Notes: a model not told the origin generated them from the letters alone. DNA of 35,092 nt from Acinetobacter piscicola (GCF_002233755.1 NZ_KZ268705.1:181869-216960), one strand, 5' to 3'; numbered from the stretch's first letter, positions 1-8,718 are shown. Made by a program: numbers and translations.

Positions 1-136
1 AAACCCTAAATCTAAACTTTACATGTAAGACTCTGCTGAGTACTTTATTGTTGTAAACATTTAGGCCATGCACAACATTTTAAATACGTAACATTAGTAA
101 ATAAATGAGACAGCACAAATAAAATTAGGCAAGACA

Positions 137-874
137 ATGAAAGCACTTTGGTTAGATATTGGAAATACTCGTCTTAAATATTGGATCACTCAAGATGATC
201 AAATCATCGAACAAGCGGCAGAGTTACATCTGCAATCCCCTTCCGATCTTTTACTCGGCTTAATCCAACACTTTCGTGGTTTAGGATTGAATAAAGTTGG
301 GATTTCATCTGTTCAAGATAAAACCAATAATGAACGCATTGTTAAAATACTTAAAATGCTTGATGTTCCAGTGAGTTTTGCCAAAGTTCATGCTGAATAT
401 GCAGGTTTACGCTGTGGTTATGACCACATTGAACAATTGGGAATAGACCGTTGGTTACAAGTTTTAGCTGTTGCAAACGCAGAACAAGACTTGTGTGTAG
501 TGAGTTGCGGTACAGCACTCACGATTGATTTAACTCAGGGTTTACAACATCTTGGTGGTTATATTCTACCAAATTTGTACCTACAACGTGACTCACTCAT
601 TCAAAAAACCAAAGGCATTAAAATTCCTGATGCCGCATTTTCAGAATTAACACCCGGACGAAATACCATTGACGCTGTACATCATGGCATTCTACTTGGA
701 TTACTCAGTACCATCCGTCAAGTGATGCAACAATCCCCTCGGAAATTAATGCTAACAGGTGGTGATGCACCATTATTCGCGCAATTTCTTGAGGAATTTG
801 ATCCTATTATTTGTCCTGATTTACTTTTACAAGGGTTACAAATTTATTTAGATCAAGAAAAAGCATCATCATGA
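137..874 (+). CDS. coaX: Type III pantothenate kinase
   Basis: Phosphorylates pantothenate with ATP, the first step of coenzyme A synthesis, in the cytoplasm. The 245-residue protein has the usual type III length and motifs: the N-terminal phosphate-binding DIGNTRLKY (residues 7-15), the [10 protein letters not shown] motif near residue 109, and [10 protein letters not shown] followed by [15 protein letters not shown] in the ASKHA fold. The ATG is preceded by only a weak purine stretch. Nothing convincing is encoded in bases 1-136 upstream; a birA gene often precedes coaX in relatives but I cannot see its end here. The gene converges with the hydrolase-like gene at 921. Identification is firm. 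Confidence 0.95.
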   Translation: MKALWLDIGNTRLKYWITQDDQIIEQAAELHLQSPSDLLLGLIQHFRGLGLNKVGISSVQDKTNNERIVKILKMLDVPVSFAKVHAEYAGLRCGYDHIEQLGIDRWLQVLAVANAEQDLCVVSCGTALTIDLTQGLQHLGGYILPNLYLQRDSLIQKTKGIKIPDAAFSELTPGRNTIDAVHHGILLGLLSTIRQVMQQSPRKLMLTGGDAPLFAQFLEEFDPIICPDLLLQGLQIYLDQEKASS

Positions 875-920
875 ATTGATCAATAATGAATGCATTACCA
901 ATAGCCTCATCTAGGAATCA

Positions 921-1520
921 TTAAAATAAAGAAGAAGCCTGCACAAATTTCGCCCGTGTAGGCTTTAACAAAACTTTTACTTTTTCCCATAATTGTGGAA
1001 ACTCGTTAAATCCATCTTGTCCTCGAAATTGCCCCGCTTGTTTGACCTCAAACATTTGCGCATTCAATAAATGCCCCAATTGAATACTGACTGGTGCTGG
1101 AATATCCGAATCATTACTGGATAAAAACAAAAATCGTTGCTCAATATTACTCCTTATAATTTCATCAACAATATCAATTTGTTGAATAAATTGATGGTAC
1201 TCAGGTTTAGCATTTAACATTTTATTAAAAGCAGAAATAACAAAAAGAGCTTTAACTTGCTGCCCTTGTTGTAAATGTGTTGAAAGTAGATCAAGTGTTG
1301 ATAAAACACCGAACTCATGTGCAATGAAAATACTGTCTTGATTATATTGGATTTGATGATCCATCAAAGTTTGTTTGCATTGCAGATAATCAGGATTTTC
1401 AGGATTGGGTAAAGGAACGTGAATACATTCAAATCCATTGCTCATGATTTGATCTGCTAACCACGTATACCAATGACTTTGGGATGACGATGATTTTCCA
1501 TAAATGATGTAAACTTTCAT
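921..1520 (-). CDS. RBBP9/YdeN-type alpha/beta hydrolase lacking the catalytic Ser and His
   Basis: The 199-residue protein has the architecture of the Ser_hydrolase (RBBP9/YdeN) family: a short N-terminal strand with an IIYG turn, a conserved W at 17-20, a nucleophile-elbow region IFIAHEFG (65-71), an acid loop SSNDSDIP (134-141) and the C-terminal AGQFRGQDGFNEFP (162-175). In active members the elbow reads G/A-H-S-x-G and the last motif GHF. Here Glu69 sits where the nucleophilic Ser belongs and Gln164 where the catalytic His belongs; only Asp137 of the triad remains. The HG turn is also YG. It is probably not a classical hydrolase and may be a binding protein. I start it at the internal ATG (1520), which has a GAAGAA-type ribosome site; an upstream in-frame start would add a 14-residue AT-rich extension. 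Confidence 0.8.
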   Translation of the reverse strand: MKVYIIYGKSSSSQSHWYTWLADQIMSNGFECIHVPLPNPENPDYLQCKQTLMDHQIQYNQDSIFIAHEFGVLSTLDLLSTHLQQGQQVKALFVISAFNKMLNAKPEYHQFIQQIDIVDEIIRSNIEQRFLFLSSNDSDIPAPVSIQLGHLLNAQMFEVKQAGQFRGQDGFNEFPQLWEKVKVLLKPTRAKFVQASSLF

Positions 1521-1691
1521 TATTTTCTTCTTATCAATATAAATATAAAAAATTAGATTCATCAGTTAATGATGTTTATTAAGTTAGATTAAATACATAT
1601 AACCAATATTTGCAAATAAATTAACATTTATTGAACAATATATCCTAAAAATCACAATTTTTTATTCTATTTACCAATTAAAACTACACAA

Positions 1692-1717
1692 AAAAAAGAT
1701 GCCGAAGCATCTTTTTT
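1692..1717 (-). terminator. Intrinsic terminator after ffh
   Basis: A compact hairpin with stem GATGC/GCATC, loop CGAA, is extended on both sides by A and T runs, so it can work in either direction. It lies about 20 bases past the ffh stop codon, so its main role is to end ffh transcription on the minus strand. Confidence 0.8.
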
Positions 1718-1739
1718 ATTTATAAATCATACTGATCTA

Positions 1740-3146
1740 TTATTTTTTATCATTGTTTCCAAATAATGGTCCCATACCGCCACCACCACCGAATTGTTTT
1801 TGCATGCCGCCCAATGAACGCATCATTTTCGCCATACCTGATGGATTCGCAAACTTCTTCATCATTTTCGCCATTTGCGCATGTTGTTTGATGAGCTTAT
1901 TCACTTCTACAACATCCATACCACAACCCGCTGCAATACGTTTTTTACGGCTTGGATTCATCAAGTCTGGGTTACGGCGTTCTTTAATGGTCATCGATTG
2001 GATAATCGCTTCCATTTTTTTCACTTGCTTTTCAGGATTCGCTTGTGCAATTGCATCTTGAATACCTGAATTACTCATGCCAGGCAACTTATCCAAGAAG
2101 CCCATCATACCGCCCATCTTATTCATTTGTTCAAATTGCATCAGCATGTCTTCAAAGTTGAAGCTTCCGCCTTTTTGCAATTTTTTCGCCATTTTTTCGG
2201 CTTTTTCTTTGTCGATCTTACGTTCAACTTCTTCGACTAAAGAAAGTACGTCACCCATACCCAAAATACGTTGTGCAACACGCTCAGGATGGAATGGCTC
2301 TAAGGCATCGAGCTTTTCGCCCATACCTAAGAATTTGATTGGTTTACCTGTGATTGCACGTACAGAAAGTGCCGCACCACCACGTGCATCACCATCAGTT
2401 TTGGTGAGAATCACACCTGTCAGCGGCAATGCATCATTGAATGCTTTTGCAGTATTTGCAGCATCCTGACCTGTCATCGCATCGACAACAAATAAAGTTT
2501 CTGTCGGATTAATCGCAGCATGTAATGCTTTGATTTCGTCCATCATGTCATCATCGACATGCAAACGACCTGCTGTATCGACAATCAAGACATCATTGAA
2601 GTTGATTTTCGCTTGACCAATCGCACGTTGTGCAATTTTGATCGGGTCTTCTGACGCATCAGATTCAATAAAATCAACACCAACTTCTGCTGCAACTGTT
2701 TGTAGCTGTTTGATCGCTGCTGGACGATAAACGTCGGCAGAAACCATAGCGACTTTTTTCTTTTGACGCTCTTTTAAAAAGCGAGCAAGTTTTGCAGCAG
2801 TTGTGGTTTTACCCGCACCTTGCAAACCTGCTAAAAGGATAACAACTGGAGGTTTTGCAGCCAAATCAAGACTTTCATTCGCCGCACCCATCATCTTTGT
2901 GAGTTCGTCATAGACGATTTTCACGAAAGCCTGACCAGGTGATAGCTGTGTCATCACTTCTTGACCTAATGCCTCTTCCTTAACTTTCGCAATAAACTCA
3001 CGAGTTACAGGTAAGGCAACATCTGCTTCAAGAAGTGCCATACGTACTTCACGTAACGTATCTTTAATATTGTCTTCTGTTAGCTGTCCTGAGCCAGTAA
3101 CGTTTCTTAAACTCTGCGTGAGTCGTTCTGTTAAGGTATCAAACAT
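1740..3146 (-). CDS. ffh: Signal recognition particle protein Ffh
   Basis: GTPase of the signal recognition particle; binds 4.5S RNA and signal sequences of nascent membrane proteins and delivers ribosomes to FtsY. The 468 residues show the N domain (1-95), the G domain with P-loop GLQGAGKTT (107-115), DTAGRLHVDD, and TKTDGDARGGAALS, and a methionine-rich M domain carrying FEQMNKMGGMMGF and a C-terminal glycine/methionine tail. Length and motifs match the family. The ATG is preceded by a weak GGA-type ribosome site. It is apparently monocistronic: divergent from the membrane protein at 3291 and closed by the hairpin at 1692-1717. Confidence 0.97.
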   Translation of the reverse strand: MFDTLTERLTQSLRNVTGSGQLTEDNIKDTLREVRMALLEADVALPVTREFIAKVKEEALGQEVMTQLSPGQAFVKIVYDELTKMMGAANESLDLAAKPPVVILLAGLQGAGKTTTAAKLARFLKERQKKKVAMVSADVYRPAAIKQLQTVAAEVGVDFIESDASEDPIKIAQRAIGQAKINFNDVLIVDTAGRLHVDDDMMDEIKALHAAINPTETLFVVDAMTGQDAANTAKAFNDALPLTGVILTKTDGDARGGAALSVRAITGKPIKFLGMGEKLDALEPFHPERVAQRILGMGDVLSLVEEVERKIDKEKAEKMAKKLQKGGSFNFEDMLMQFEQMNKMGGMMGFLDKLPGMSNSGIQDAIAQANPEKQVKKMEAIIQSMTIKERRNPDLMNPSRKKRIAAGCGMDVVEVNKLIKQHAQMAKMMKKFANPSGMAKMMRSLGGMQKQFGGGGGMGPLFGNNDKK

Positions 3147-3290
3147 TGCAAAATCCGCTTAAAATAGCTAGTAGCAAAAAAATCTTTCTTAAAATAGAAA
3201 ATTTATGCCCAAGATGCTATAGGATACTGTAGTTCACATGGAATTTATATCTTATAACATGAATATTCATCATCCTGAAAAAGGTTTGAC

Positions 3291-4100
3291 ATGATTAGCC
3301 TACCCTTGGTTTATACGATTTTAGCATTAATTGCCTATACCTCTTCATTTTGGTATCTGTTTATGCACTTAATGTCAAAACGTCCTGCAAATCCATGGTT
3401 TATTGGTGTCATGTCAGGTTTAGGACTGATCTTACATGCAAGTGTACTGTATAACGATGTGGTTACACCACAAGGGATTAATTATGACGTTTTTAATTTG
3501 ATGTCATTTACTGCTGGTTTAATGTTACTCCTCAGTATGCTGTACAGCACTTATCGCCCTGTATTGTCTCTAAATTTAATTGGAATTCCTGTCGCTGCAT
3601 TTGGTCTGATTTTAGGTTTTTGTTTTAGTAAACCAAATCAATTTATGGAGCAGCATTCTTTTGGTTTAGATATTCATATCATTTTATCACTGTCAGCCTA
3701 TGCCGTTTTACTCATGGCAACCATACAAGCAGTATTGATATGGTTTCAAAACCGTGAACTGAAAAAGAAACAAAAAAAACGTATTTGGGTCAATTTCTTA
3801 CCTGCTTATCAAGCCATGGAATCATTATTGTTTGATATGTTAATTACTGGTTTTTTACTACTTACTGTCGCTTTAAGTTTTGGTTTCTTCACGATTGATA
3901 ACTTCTTTGCACAACACTTAGCACATAAAACAGCATTCAGTATCGTATCTTGGTTTGTGTATGGTGCTCTGCTGATTGGTCATTATAAATTTGGTTGGCG
4001 TGGTCAAAAAGCCATTCGCTTTACCATTATTGGATTCTTCTTATTAGCAATTGGATTTATTGGTTCTAAATTTGTATTGGAAATGATACTGCATCGCTAA
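3291..4100 (+). CDS. ypjD: CcsA/YpjD-family cytochrome c assembly-like inner membrane protein
   Basis: The 269-residue protein has eight predicted hydrophobic helices and the layout of the CcsA/YpjD family: conserved His in the LHAS segment of helix 2 (about residue 50), a His in the LDIHIILS segment of helix 5, and GHYKFGWRG between helices 7 and 8. CcsA relatives handle haem for cytochrome c maturation; the role of the YpjD branch, which commonly sits beside ffh in gammaproteobacteria, is not established. The ATG has an AAAAAGG ribosome site with good spacing. Divergent from ffh across a 144-base gap. The family call is firm; the precise function is inferred. Confidence 0.85.
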   Translation: MISLPLVYTILALIAYTSSFWYLFMHLMSKRPANPWFIGVMSGLGLILHASVLYNDVVTPQGINYDVFNLMSFTAGLMLLLSMLYSTYRPVLSLNLIGIPVAAFGLILGFCFSKPNQFMEQHSFGLDIHIILSLSAYAVLLMATIQAVLIWFQNRELKKKQKKRIWVNFLPAYQAMESLLFDMLITGFLLLTVALSFGFFTIDNFFAQHLAHKTAFSIVSWFVYGALLIGHYKFGWRGQKAIRFTIIGFFLLAIGFIGSKFVLEMILHR

Positions 4101-4522
4101 TACTCAAACAGTGCTTAGCTTTTAAGCCAATTAAAGCAATCTATTCAATGAATTAATGTATCGGAAAAACATTGCAGGTAAATGCATCACAAAAGATGTG
4201 AATCATTCAATAGCCTGAATTAATTTTAATACTGCCTTAGAAGAGAATTCTTTAAGGCATCAAATACTCTCCCAAACAAATAATCTATATTCTGATTTTT
4301 CTTGAACTCAACACAGAGAATAATCTCTATCCTATTCATAAACAAAATAAAATTCACTTATCAATATTTAAAATCGATTTCATCCTATAAGAAATTGCTT
4401 CTATTTTTCTAATGATTTTAAATTTGAATAAAATCACACCATTTTATAGTTTTGCAAATTTTCGCTTGAAAAAATTCATTTAGAGTATATTTTAGAGCAA
4501 TTACTCTAAAACTGAAAATTCT
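4101..4522 (+). other. 422-base intergenic region
   Basis: No coding frame is supported. It holds an imperfect hairpin at 4233-4259 (arms TGCCTTA..AAGA / TCTTTAAGGCA with one bulged G, loop GAAT) without a following T run, so I do not call it a terminator. Its last 60 bases hold a candidate promoter and inverted repeat for the aldehyde dehydrogenase (separate entry). The rest is AT-rich sequence in which I see nothing. Confidence 0.6.
4466..4510 (+). promoter_or_regulatory. Candidate promoter with overlapping inverted repeat upstream of the aldehyde dehydrogenase
   Basis: TTGAAA (4466-4471) and TATTTT (4488-4493) are 16 bases apart, a plausible sigma70 pair. A perfect 9-base inverted repeat, TTTAGAGTA (4479-4487) and TACTCTAAA (4502-4510), brackets the -10 box; a second TTTAGAG at 4491 pairs with the same right arm. 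This arrangement suits an operator, but no regulator gene lies next to it. Confidence 0.4.
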
Positions 4523-5977
4523 ATGAACGAACAACAATCACTTCAAACAAAGTCCTTTGATAATCAATATTTTGCTGAGTTATTTGCGCAACAATTACCT
4601 GTTTCTTTGGCTTTAAGGCAGAGTAATGTTCAACAACGTATTGAAAAATTAAAGAAATTTCAAAAAGAATTATTAAAACGTAGATCACAATTTTATAACG
4701 CATTTCAATCTGACTTTCATAAACCCAATATCGAGGTAGAGCTAACTGAACTTTTAACTGTGATTGATGAAATTCGTCATGCGATCCAACATTTAAATGA
4801 ATGGGTGGCACCAGTCAAAGTTGCGACTACGATTTCCACTTTAGGTTCATCCAGTCATGTGCAGTATCAACCCAAAGGCCGTTGTCTCATTTTAGGACCT
4901 TGGAACTATCCATTAAATACCGTATTGTGTCCGCTTGTTTCTGCTGTAGCAGCAGGAAATACCGTCATCATTAAACCGTCGGAATTTGTACCAGCAGTCA
5001 ATAAAGTCATGATTGATCTGATTGAAGCTGTCTTCAATCCAAATGAAGTTGCTGTTGTAACCGGCGATCAACACGTTGCAACAACTTTACTTGCTTTACC
5101 TTTTAATCATATCTTTTTTACAGGTTCACCGACGATTGGCAAAGTTGTCATGCGTGCTGCGGCTGAGAACCTAAGTTCTATAACACTTGAGCTTGGAGGA
5201 AAGTCTCCAGTAATCATTGATGAAAGTGCCAATATTTCAGATGCGGCTTCTACGATTTGGTGGGGTAAGTTGATCAATGCGGGACAATCCTGTATTGCTC
5301 CAGACTATTGTTTTGTGCATAAAAATGTCTATTCATCTTTTATCGAAAAAAGTAAAGAGATCATTACCAAACGTTTTGGAGAGCAACCTGAAAGTCGTAG
5401 AACCAGCCAAGACTTGGCACGTATTATTTCAGAGCGACACTTTAATCGTATTGAAGACCTGATTAATGATGCTGTAGATAAAGGTGCTAAAACAGTGATC
5501 GGGGGAACAGGTGATCGTGCAGAGCATTTTATTGATCCGACAATTCTAAGCGACCTCCCTATAGACGCCACCATTCTCAAAGAGGAAATTTTTGGACCTG
5601 TTTTACCTGTATTGGTTTATGAACATATTGATGAAGTCATTCACTACATCAATCAACGTGACAAACCTTTAGCAATGTATGTATGGAGTCGCCAACAGTC
5701 GCAGATTGAACATATTTTGTTGAATACAAGCTCGGGCAGTGTTTGTGTGAATGATTGTATGACGCAATATGCGCAAAACAATTTACCTTTTGGAGGAGTC
5801 AATAACTCTGGTCTTGGTAATTCGCATGGCTTTTTCGGTTTTAAGGCTTTTTCACATGAACGTGCTGTGCTTACAGGGCAGATTCAGTTGAAACGTCCTT
5901 TTGTTGTCCCGCCTTATAACTTCGTAAAACTTAAAGCAGCACAGCTATTATCCACTAGCTTAGCAAAAACAAGCTAA
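4523..5977 (+). CDS. Class 3 (coniferyl-type) NAD(P)-dependent aldehyde dehydrogenase
   Basis: Oxidises an aldehyde to its carboxylic acid. The 484-residue length and lack of an N-terminal oligomerisation extension fit class 3 enzymes such as coniferyl aldehyde dehydrogenases and long-chain fatty aldehyde dehydrogenases. Seen motifs: GPWNYP with oxyanion Asn128, the cofactor-binding FTGSPTIGK (199-207), general base Glu223 in TLELGGKSP, catalytic Cys257 in NAGQSCIAPDY, and PFGGVNNSGLG near the C-terminus. It stands alone between a regulated-looking upstream region and a terminator. The substrate cannot be read from sequence; an aliphatic, terpenoid or aromatic aldehyde is possible, and a link to the atu genes more than 10 kb away is speculation. 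Confidence 0.9.
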   Translation: MNEQQSLQTKSFDNQYFAELFAQQLPVSLALRQSNVQQRIEKLKKFQKELLKRRSQFYNAFQSDFHKPNIEVELTELLTVIDEIRHAIQHLNEWVAPVKVATTISTLGSSSHVQYQPKGRCLILGPWNYPLNTVLCPLVSAVAAGNTVIIKPSEFVPAVNKVMIDLIEAVFNPNEVAVVTGDQHVATTLLALPFNHIFFTGSPTIGKVVMRAAAENLSSITLELGGKSPVIIDESANISDAASTIWWGKLINAGQSCIAPDYCFVHKNVYSSFIEKSKEIITKRFGEQPESRRTSQDLARIISERHFNRIEDLINDAVDKGAKTVIGGTGDRAEHFIDPTILSDLPIDATILKEEIFGPVLPVLVYEHIDEVIHYINQRDKPLAMYVWSRQQSQIEHILLNTSSGSVCVNDCMTQYAQNNLPFGGVNNSGLGNSHGFFGFKAFSHERAVLTGQIQLKRPFVVPPYNFVKLKAAQLLSTSLAKTS

Positions 5978-6003
5978 TACACTGAAATTAAATATTTTAT
6001 ATA

Positions 6004-6041
6004 GGATAAATATAGTTTTAACTCATATATTTATCCTTTTT
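6004..6041 (+). terminator. Intrinsic terminator after the aldehyde dehydrogenase
   Basis: Perfect 11-base stem GGATAAATATA/TATATTTATCC with an 11-base loop, followed by TTTTT, starting 26 bases past the stop codon. The stem is AT-rich but the position and T run make it a good terminator. Confidence 0.75.
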
Positions 6042-6181
6042 CATTTTGTATGAAAATTAGCAATAAGGCAGATAGCATCAAAGAAGCCTCTACAGATTCC
6101 TTTGACTTACTATTTAGATTAAAAACTACATGTAATAAATATTAATAATACTTCAATCTATTAAATACCAACATATAAAAT

Positions 6182-6216
6182 AAACCTTACTTTCTTAAAT
6201 TAAAAAAGTAAGGTTT
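6182..6216 (-). terminator. Terminator of the lipoprotein/small-protein operon
   Basis: Perfect 12-base stem AAACCTTACTTT/AAAGTAAGGTTT with an 11-base loop, six bases past the stop of the small gene at 6222. On the minus strand the stem runs into a T-rich stretch. Confidence 0.75.
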
Positions 6217-6221
6217 TATAG

Positions 6222-6422
6222 TTATGGAACCATTATTTTAACATCATCACGATTTTCAGTAAAAATTATTCCTTCTTCTGTTTTCAAAGTAACCTCAGCA
6301 GTATCCCACTCCTCTAAAACTGCAACAACTAAATAGGTATCCTTAATACGCCAATATAAAAATGTTTTAGGTGGTGTATTTAAATATACTAGATCGTCGT
6401 CAAATAATTCTTTTGCTTTCAT
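6222..6422 (-). CDS. Small uncharacterised protein (66 aa)
   Basis: I do not recognise this protein. It is 66 residues, acidic, with no signal peptide or membrane helix, and reads as a short beta-rich domain (the stretch TFLYWRIKDTYLVVAVLEEW alternates like adjacent strands). The start is set by a GAGGGTGA ribosome site five bases before the ATG at 6422; a GTG at 6431 is in frame but is part of that site. The lipoprotein stop codon lies within the same few bases, so the two genes are translationally close and share an operon and terminator. It may act with the lipoprotein, but nothing in the sequence proves this. Confidence 0.65.
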   Translation of the reverse strand: MKAKELFDDDLVYLNTPPKTFLYWRIKDTYLVVAVLEEWDTAEVTLKTEEGIIFTENRDDVKIMVP

Positions 6423-6423
6423 T

Positions 6424-7125
6424 TTATTCACCCTCAGTTTTTTGATTAATTTTTTGTTTCAAATTGACTCTACACGCGACTGCCTTCTCCTTATTACTAC
6501 CAGCATTTGTTAAACACTCATGATATGTCGTGGCTAACCCATATATATACATACCTGATAGTGCTGTTTGGTTATTCTGAATAATTTCAGGTCTTAAAAT
6601 TAGAGCCTGTGCAGCAAGCTGATTCGTTTCTGCTACCTTTTGCTCTTTTTCTGCAACCACCGTAACAATCCCAAAGATTTTTTCAAATAGAGGAGCTTGG
6701 GTTTCATATGTTCCATTTGCTGTACTCAAACACATTTGGTACATCAAATCACGAGCCAATAATACAGCTGAAGAACGACCATTAAGTTGTAAAACACTGG
6801 TAGCTGAATTTACGCCACCTTCCAACTTAGATTCTTCTTTTAATACGCCATTTTGATCTAACGTAAACCCTGCTTTACCACTTGACCCGAAAATATCCGC
6901 TCTTGCAACATCAGGCATAGGTTGATCACAAATATATATTTTTCCATTTCCTCCTTTAATATTATGTGACAACCGTAAATCTATCGGAATGCTTGTTTTT
7001 TTATCATTCAAACTATTTGGATCATTAACTACTAAAGCTCTTTTTTGAGTAACCAAATTAGTTGTACAAGCACTTAAAAACAAAATACAACAAGTACAAA
7101 TAAAATTTTTTATTATCTTTCTCAT
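6424..7125 (-). CDS. Uncharacterised lipoprotein
   Basis: The N-terminus is a clear lipoprotein signal: MRKIIK, a hydrophobic core, and lipobox LSAC with the lipidated Cys at residue 20, followed by TTN (no Asp at +2, so outer-membrane sorting is expected in this group). The mature part (about 214 residues) has no domain I can name. It contains four further Cys residues (near CDQPMP, MCLST, ECLT and ACRV) that could form disulfides in the periplasm. The start has a strong AAGGAG ribosome site. It is first in a two-gene operon with the 66-residue protein, in the most AT-rich part of the window, which hints at an accessory insertion. Confidence 0.75.
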   Translation of the reverse strand: MRKIIKNFICTCCILFLSACTTNLVTQKRALVVNDPNSLNDKKTSIPIDLRLSHNIKGGNGKIYICDQPMPDVARADIFGSSGKAGFTLDQNGVLKEESKLEGGVNSATSVLQLNGRSSAVLLARDLMYQMCLSTANGTYETQAPLFEKIFGIVTVVAEKEQKVAETNQLAAQALILRPEIIQNNQTALSGMYIYGLATTYHECLTNAGSNKEKAVACRVNLKQKINQKTEGE

Positions 7126-7417
7126 TTAAAACTCCTTTTTAAAATATTATTAAAATAAATTATTCTCCTTATAAGTTATCTAATTTTTATTTTAATCCTA
7201 AATTTTAATTAAAAAATATTTCAATTCTTAGGTTTTATTTACAAAATGTTTCTAAATAATTTCACTATTATAATATTTTCTTATTCATTTAAATTTTAAA
7301 AAAATAATTATTAGAAAATTTTACAACAACTTAAAATTAAGTGCTTTTATGGATTTACTAGACATATAACTAAAAAAAACGTATAACACCGTTTTTCAAT
7401 TTGACTGGTAACACACA

Positions 7418-8344
7418 TTGAAACTCATCCTTGCACCCATGGAAGGCTTAACCGATCCCATCATGCGTGATGTACTCACGTCTGTAGGAAGCTTTGACTG
7501 GTGTGTGACTGAGTTTATTCGTGTGACCGATTCAGTCTTGCCCGATCATGTCTATCACAACTATTGCCCCGAATTAAATACCGATGGCAAAACTGCTGCG
7601 GGAACGCCAGTGCATGTGCAGTTTTTGGGAAATAATCCTGACATGCTTGCTGCCAATGCTGTTCGAGCTGTCGAACTTGGTGCCCCTGCAATTGATATGA
7701 ACTTTGGTTGTCCTGCAAAAACGGTCAATCGTCATCGTGGCGGTTCAGTGCTTTTAGATGAACCCGAAGTTGTTTATGAATTGGTGAAGGCTGTCCGTGA
7801 TGCTGTGCCTACGCATATTCCTGTTTCAGCCAAAATGCGCTTAGGCTATATGGATCGAAACTTCACCATGGAAAATGCACTTGCGATTGAAGATGCAGGC
7901 GCAGCTTGGGTCACTGTACATGCACGTACCAAAGCAGATGGTTATACGCCTCCTGCTTTTTGGGATACCTTACAACCGATTCGAGAAAGGTTGAAAATCA
8001 ATGTGATCGCCAATGGTGAAATCTGGACCAATGCTGATGCAAAACAATGCCAATTGGAATCGGGTTGCGAAGATTTGATGATTGGTCGTGGTGCAGTCAC
8101 TACACCCGATTTAACCCAATGCATTCGACAAAATACCGACCAAGCACTCATCACTTGGAGTGAGTTATTAGGCTTACAAATCCGTTTCCTCAACGGGACT
8201 TATAAAAAAGAAATGAATATGGTCGGGCGTTATAAGCAATGGCTTGGAATGATGTCAAAACATTATCCTGAAGCTAAAGCTTTATGGGATGAAGTCAAAC
8301 GTCTTAAAAAAATTGATGAAGTGCTTGAAAAATTAAAAGCATAA
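7418..8344 (+). CDS. dusC: tRNA-dihydrouridine(16) synthase
   Basis: FMN-dependent reduction of a uridine in the tRNA D-loop, position 16 in DusC-type enzymes. The 308-residue TIM-barrel protein opens with LILAPMEGLTDP, carries DMNFGCPAK with the catalytic acid Cys98 and the following RHRGG, KMRLGY, the HARTKADGY motif, and IANGEI/MIGRGA at the FMN phosphate site. Cys98 and the length agree with DusC rather than DusA or DusB. The start is a TTG: an in-frame stop lies nine bases upstream and the next ATG (Met8) would cut into the FMN-binding strand. No good ribosome site is visible. Convergent with the SseB-like gene, eight bases apart. Confidence 0.92.
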   Translation: MKLILAPMEGLTDPIMRDVLTSVGSFDWCVTEFIRVTDSVLPDHVYHNYCPELNTDGKTAAGTPVHVQFLGNNPDMLAANAVRAVELGAPAIDMNFGCPAKTVNRHRGGSVLLDEPEVVYELVKAVRDAVPTHIPVSAKMRLGYMDRNFTMENALAIEDAGAAWVTVHARTKADGYTPPAFWDTLQPIRERLKINVIANGEIWTNADAKQCQLESGCEDLMIGRGAVTTPDLTQCIRQNTDQALITWSELLGLQIRFLNGTYKKEMNMVGRYKQWLGMMSKHYPEAKALWDEVKRLKKIDEVLEKLKA

Positions 8345-8352
8345 AATCATCT

Positions 8353-8718
8353 TTAATTCGATTCCTCTGAAGCGATTTCAAGAATTGCTTTAATTTCTTC
8401 AGATTGAAACTCTTTAGACAATTCAGAAGTTGGATTCAACACGAGCGTTGCTCCTTGGGTCATTTCAAAGAATTGTCTAGTGTTTACAATCAAATATTCT
8501 GCATCTTCACCAATATCATTTCGAATGGATTCTCGTGATAAAAAGAAAGGAATTGCTTGATCACCCTCAGGTGTTTCTAAAACTCTAAATTGAAATTTAT
8601 GATCAGCACTTTGCGTACCTAAACAATAAACATCTGATATTAAAAGCTGCTCTATAAATTTTGGTATAAATTCATAATTTTCTTGGGTTTGAGTAAATAG
8701 TTGTTGCAAATTAGTCAT
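8353..8718 (-). CDS. SseB N-terminal domain-like protein
   Basis: The 121-residue soluble protein follows the pattern of the SseB N-terminal domain: an initial helix, IEQLLISDVYCLG (22-34), a strand pair ending GDQAIPFFLSRESI (where family members have LPAFTSxE), an amphipathic helix with QFFEMTQGATLVLNP (82-96), and the closing SEEIKAIL. SseB proteins take their name from an enhanced serine sensitivity phenotype; their biochemical role is not known. The SseB C-terminal domain is absent, which is common in short homologues. The start has a weak AGAAGATA ribosome site. No operon partner. Confidence 0.7.
   Translation of the reverse strand: MTNLQQLFTQTQENYEFIPKFIEQLLISDVYCLGTQSADHKFQFRVLETPEGDQAIPFFLSRESIRNDIGEDAEYLIVNTRQFFEMTQGATLVLNPTSELSKEFQSEEIKAILEIASEESN

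Noticed and set aside
1..136. 3' end of birA upstream of coaX
   Set aside because: All plus-strand frames have early stops and none reads like a BirA C-terminus.
1753..2469. Pro/Ile/Cys-rich open frames on the plus strand inside ffh
   Set aside because: They are antisense to a clear ffh gene and have the biased composition expected of a shadow of its Met/Gly/Lys-rich M domain; no ribosome sites.
3233..3258. Promoter for the ypjD-like gene (TTCACA / TATAAC)
   Set aside because: The boxes are only about 14 bases apart, too close for a convincing sigma70 promoter.
4233..4259. Terminator after the ypjD-like gene
   Set aside because: The hairpin has a bulge, lies over 130 bases past the stop codon and is not followed by a T run.
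4521..4811. A 96-residue minus-strand frame antisense to the aldehyde dehydrogenase start
   Set aside because: Lies wholly over a well-supported gene and its upstream region; no family resemblance and no promoter or ribosome site.
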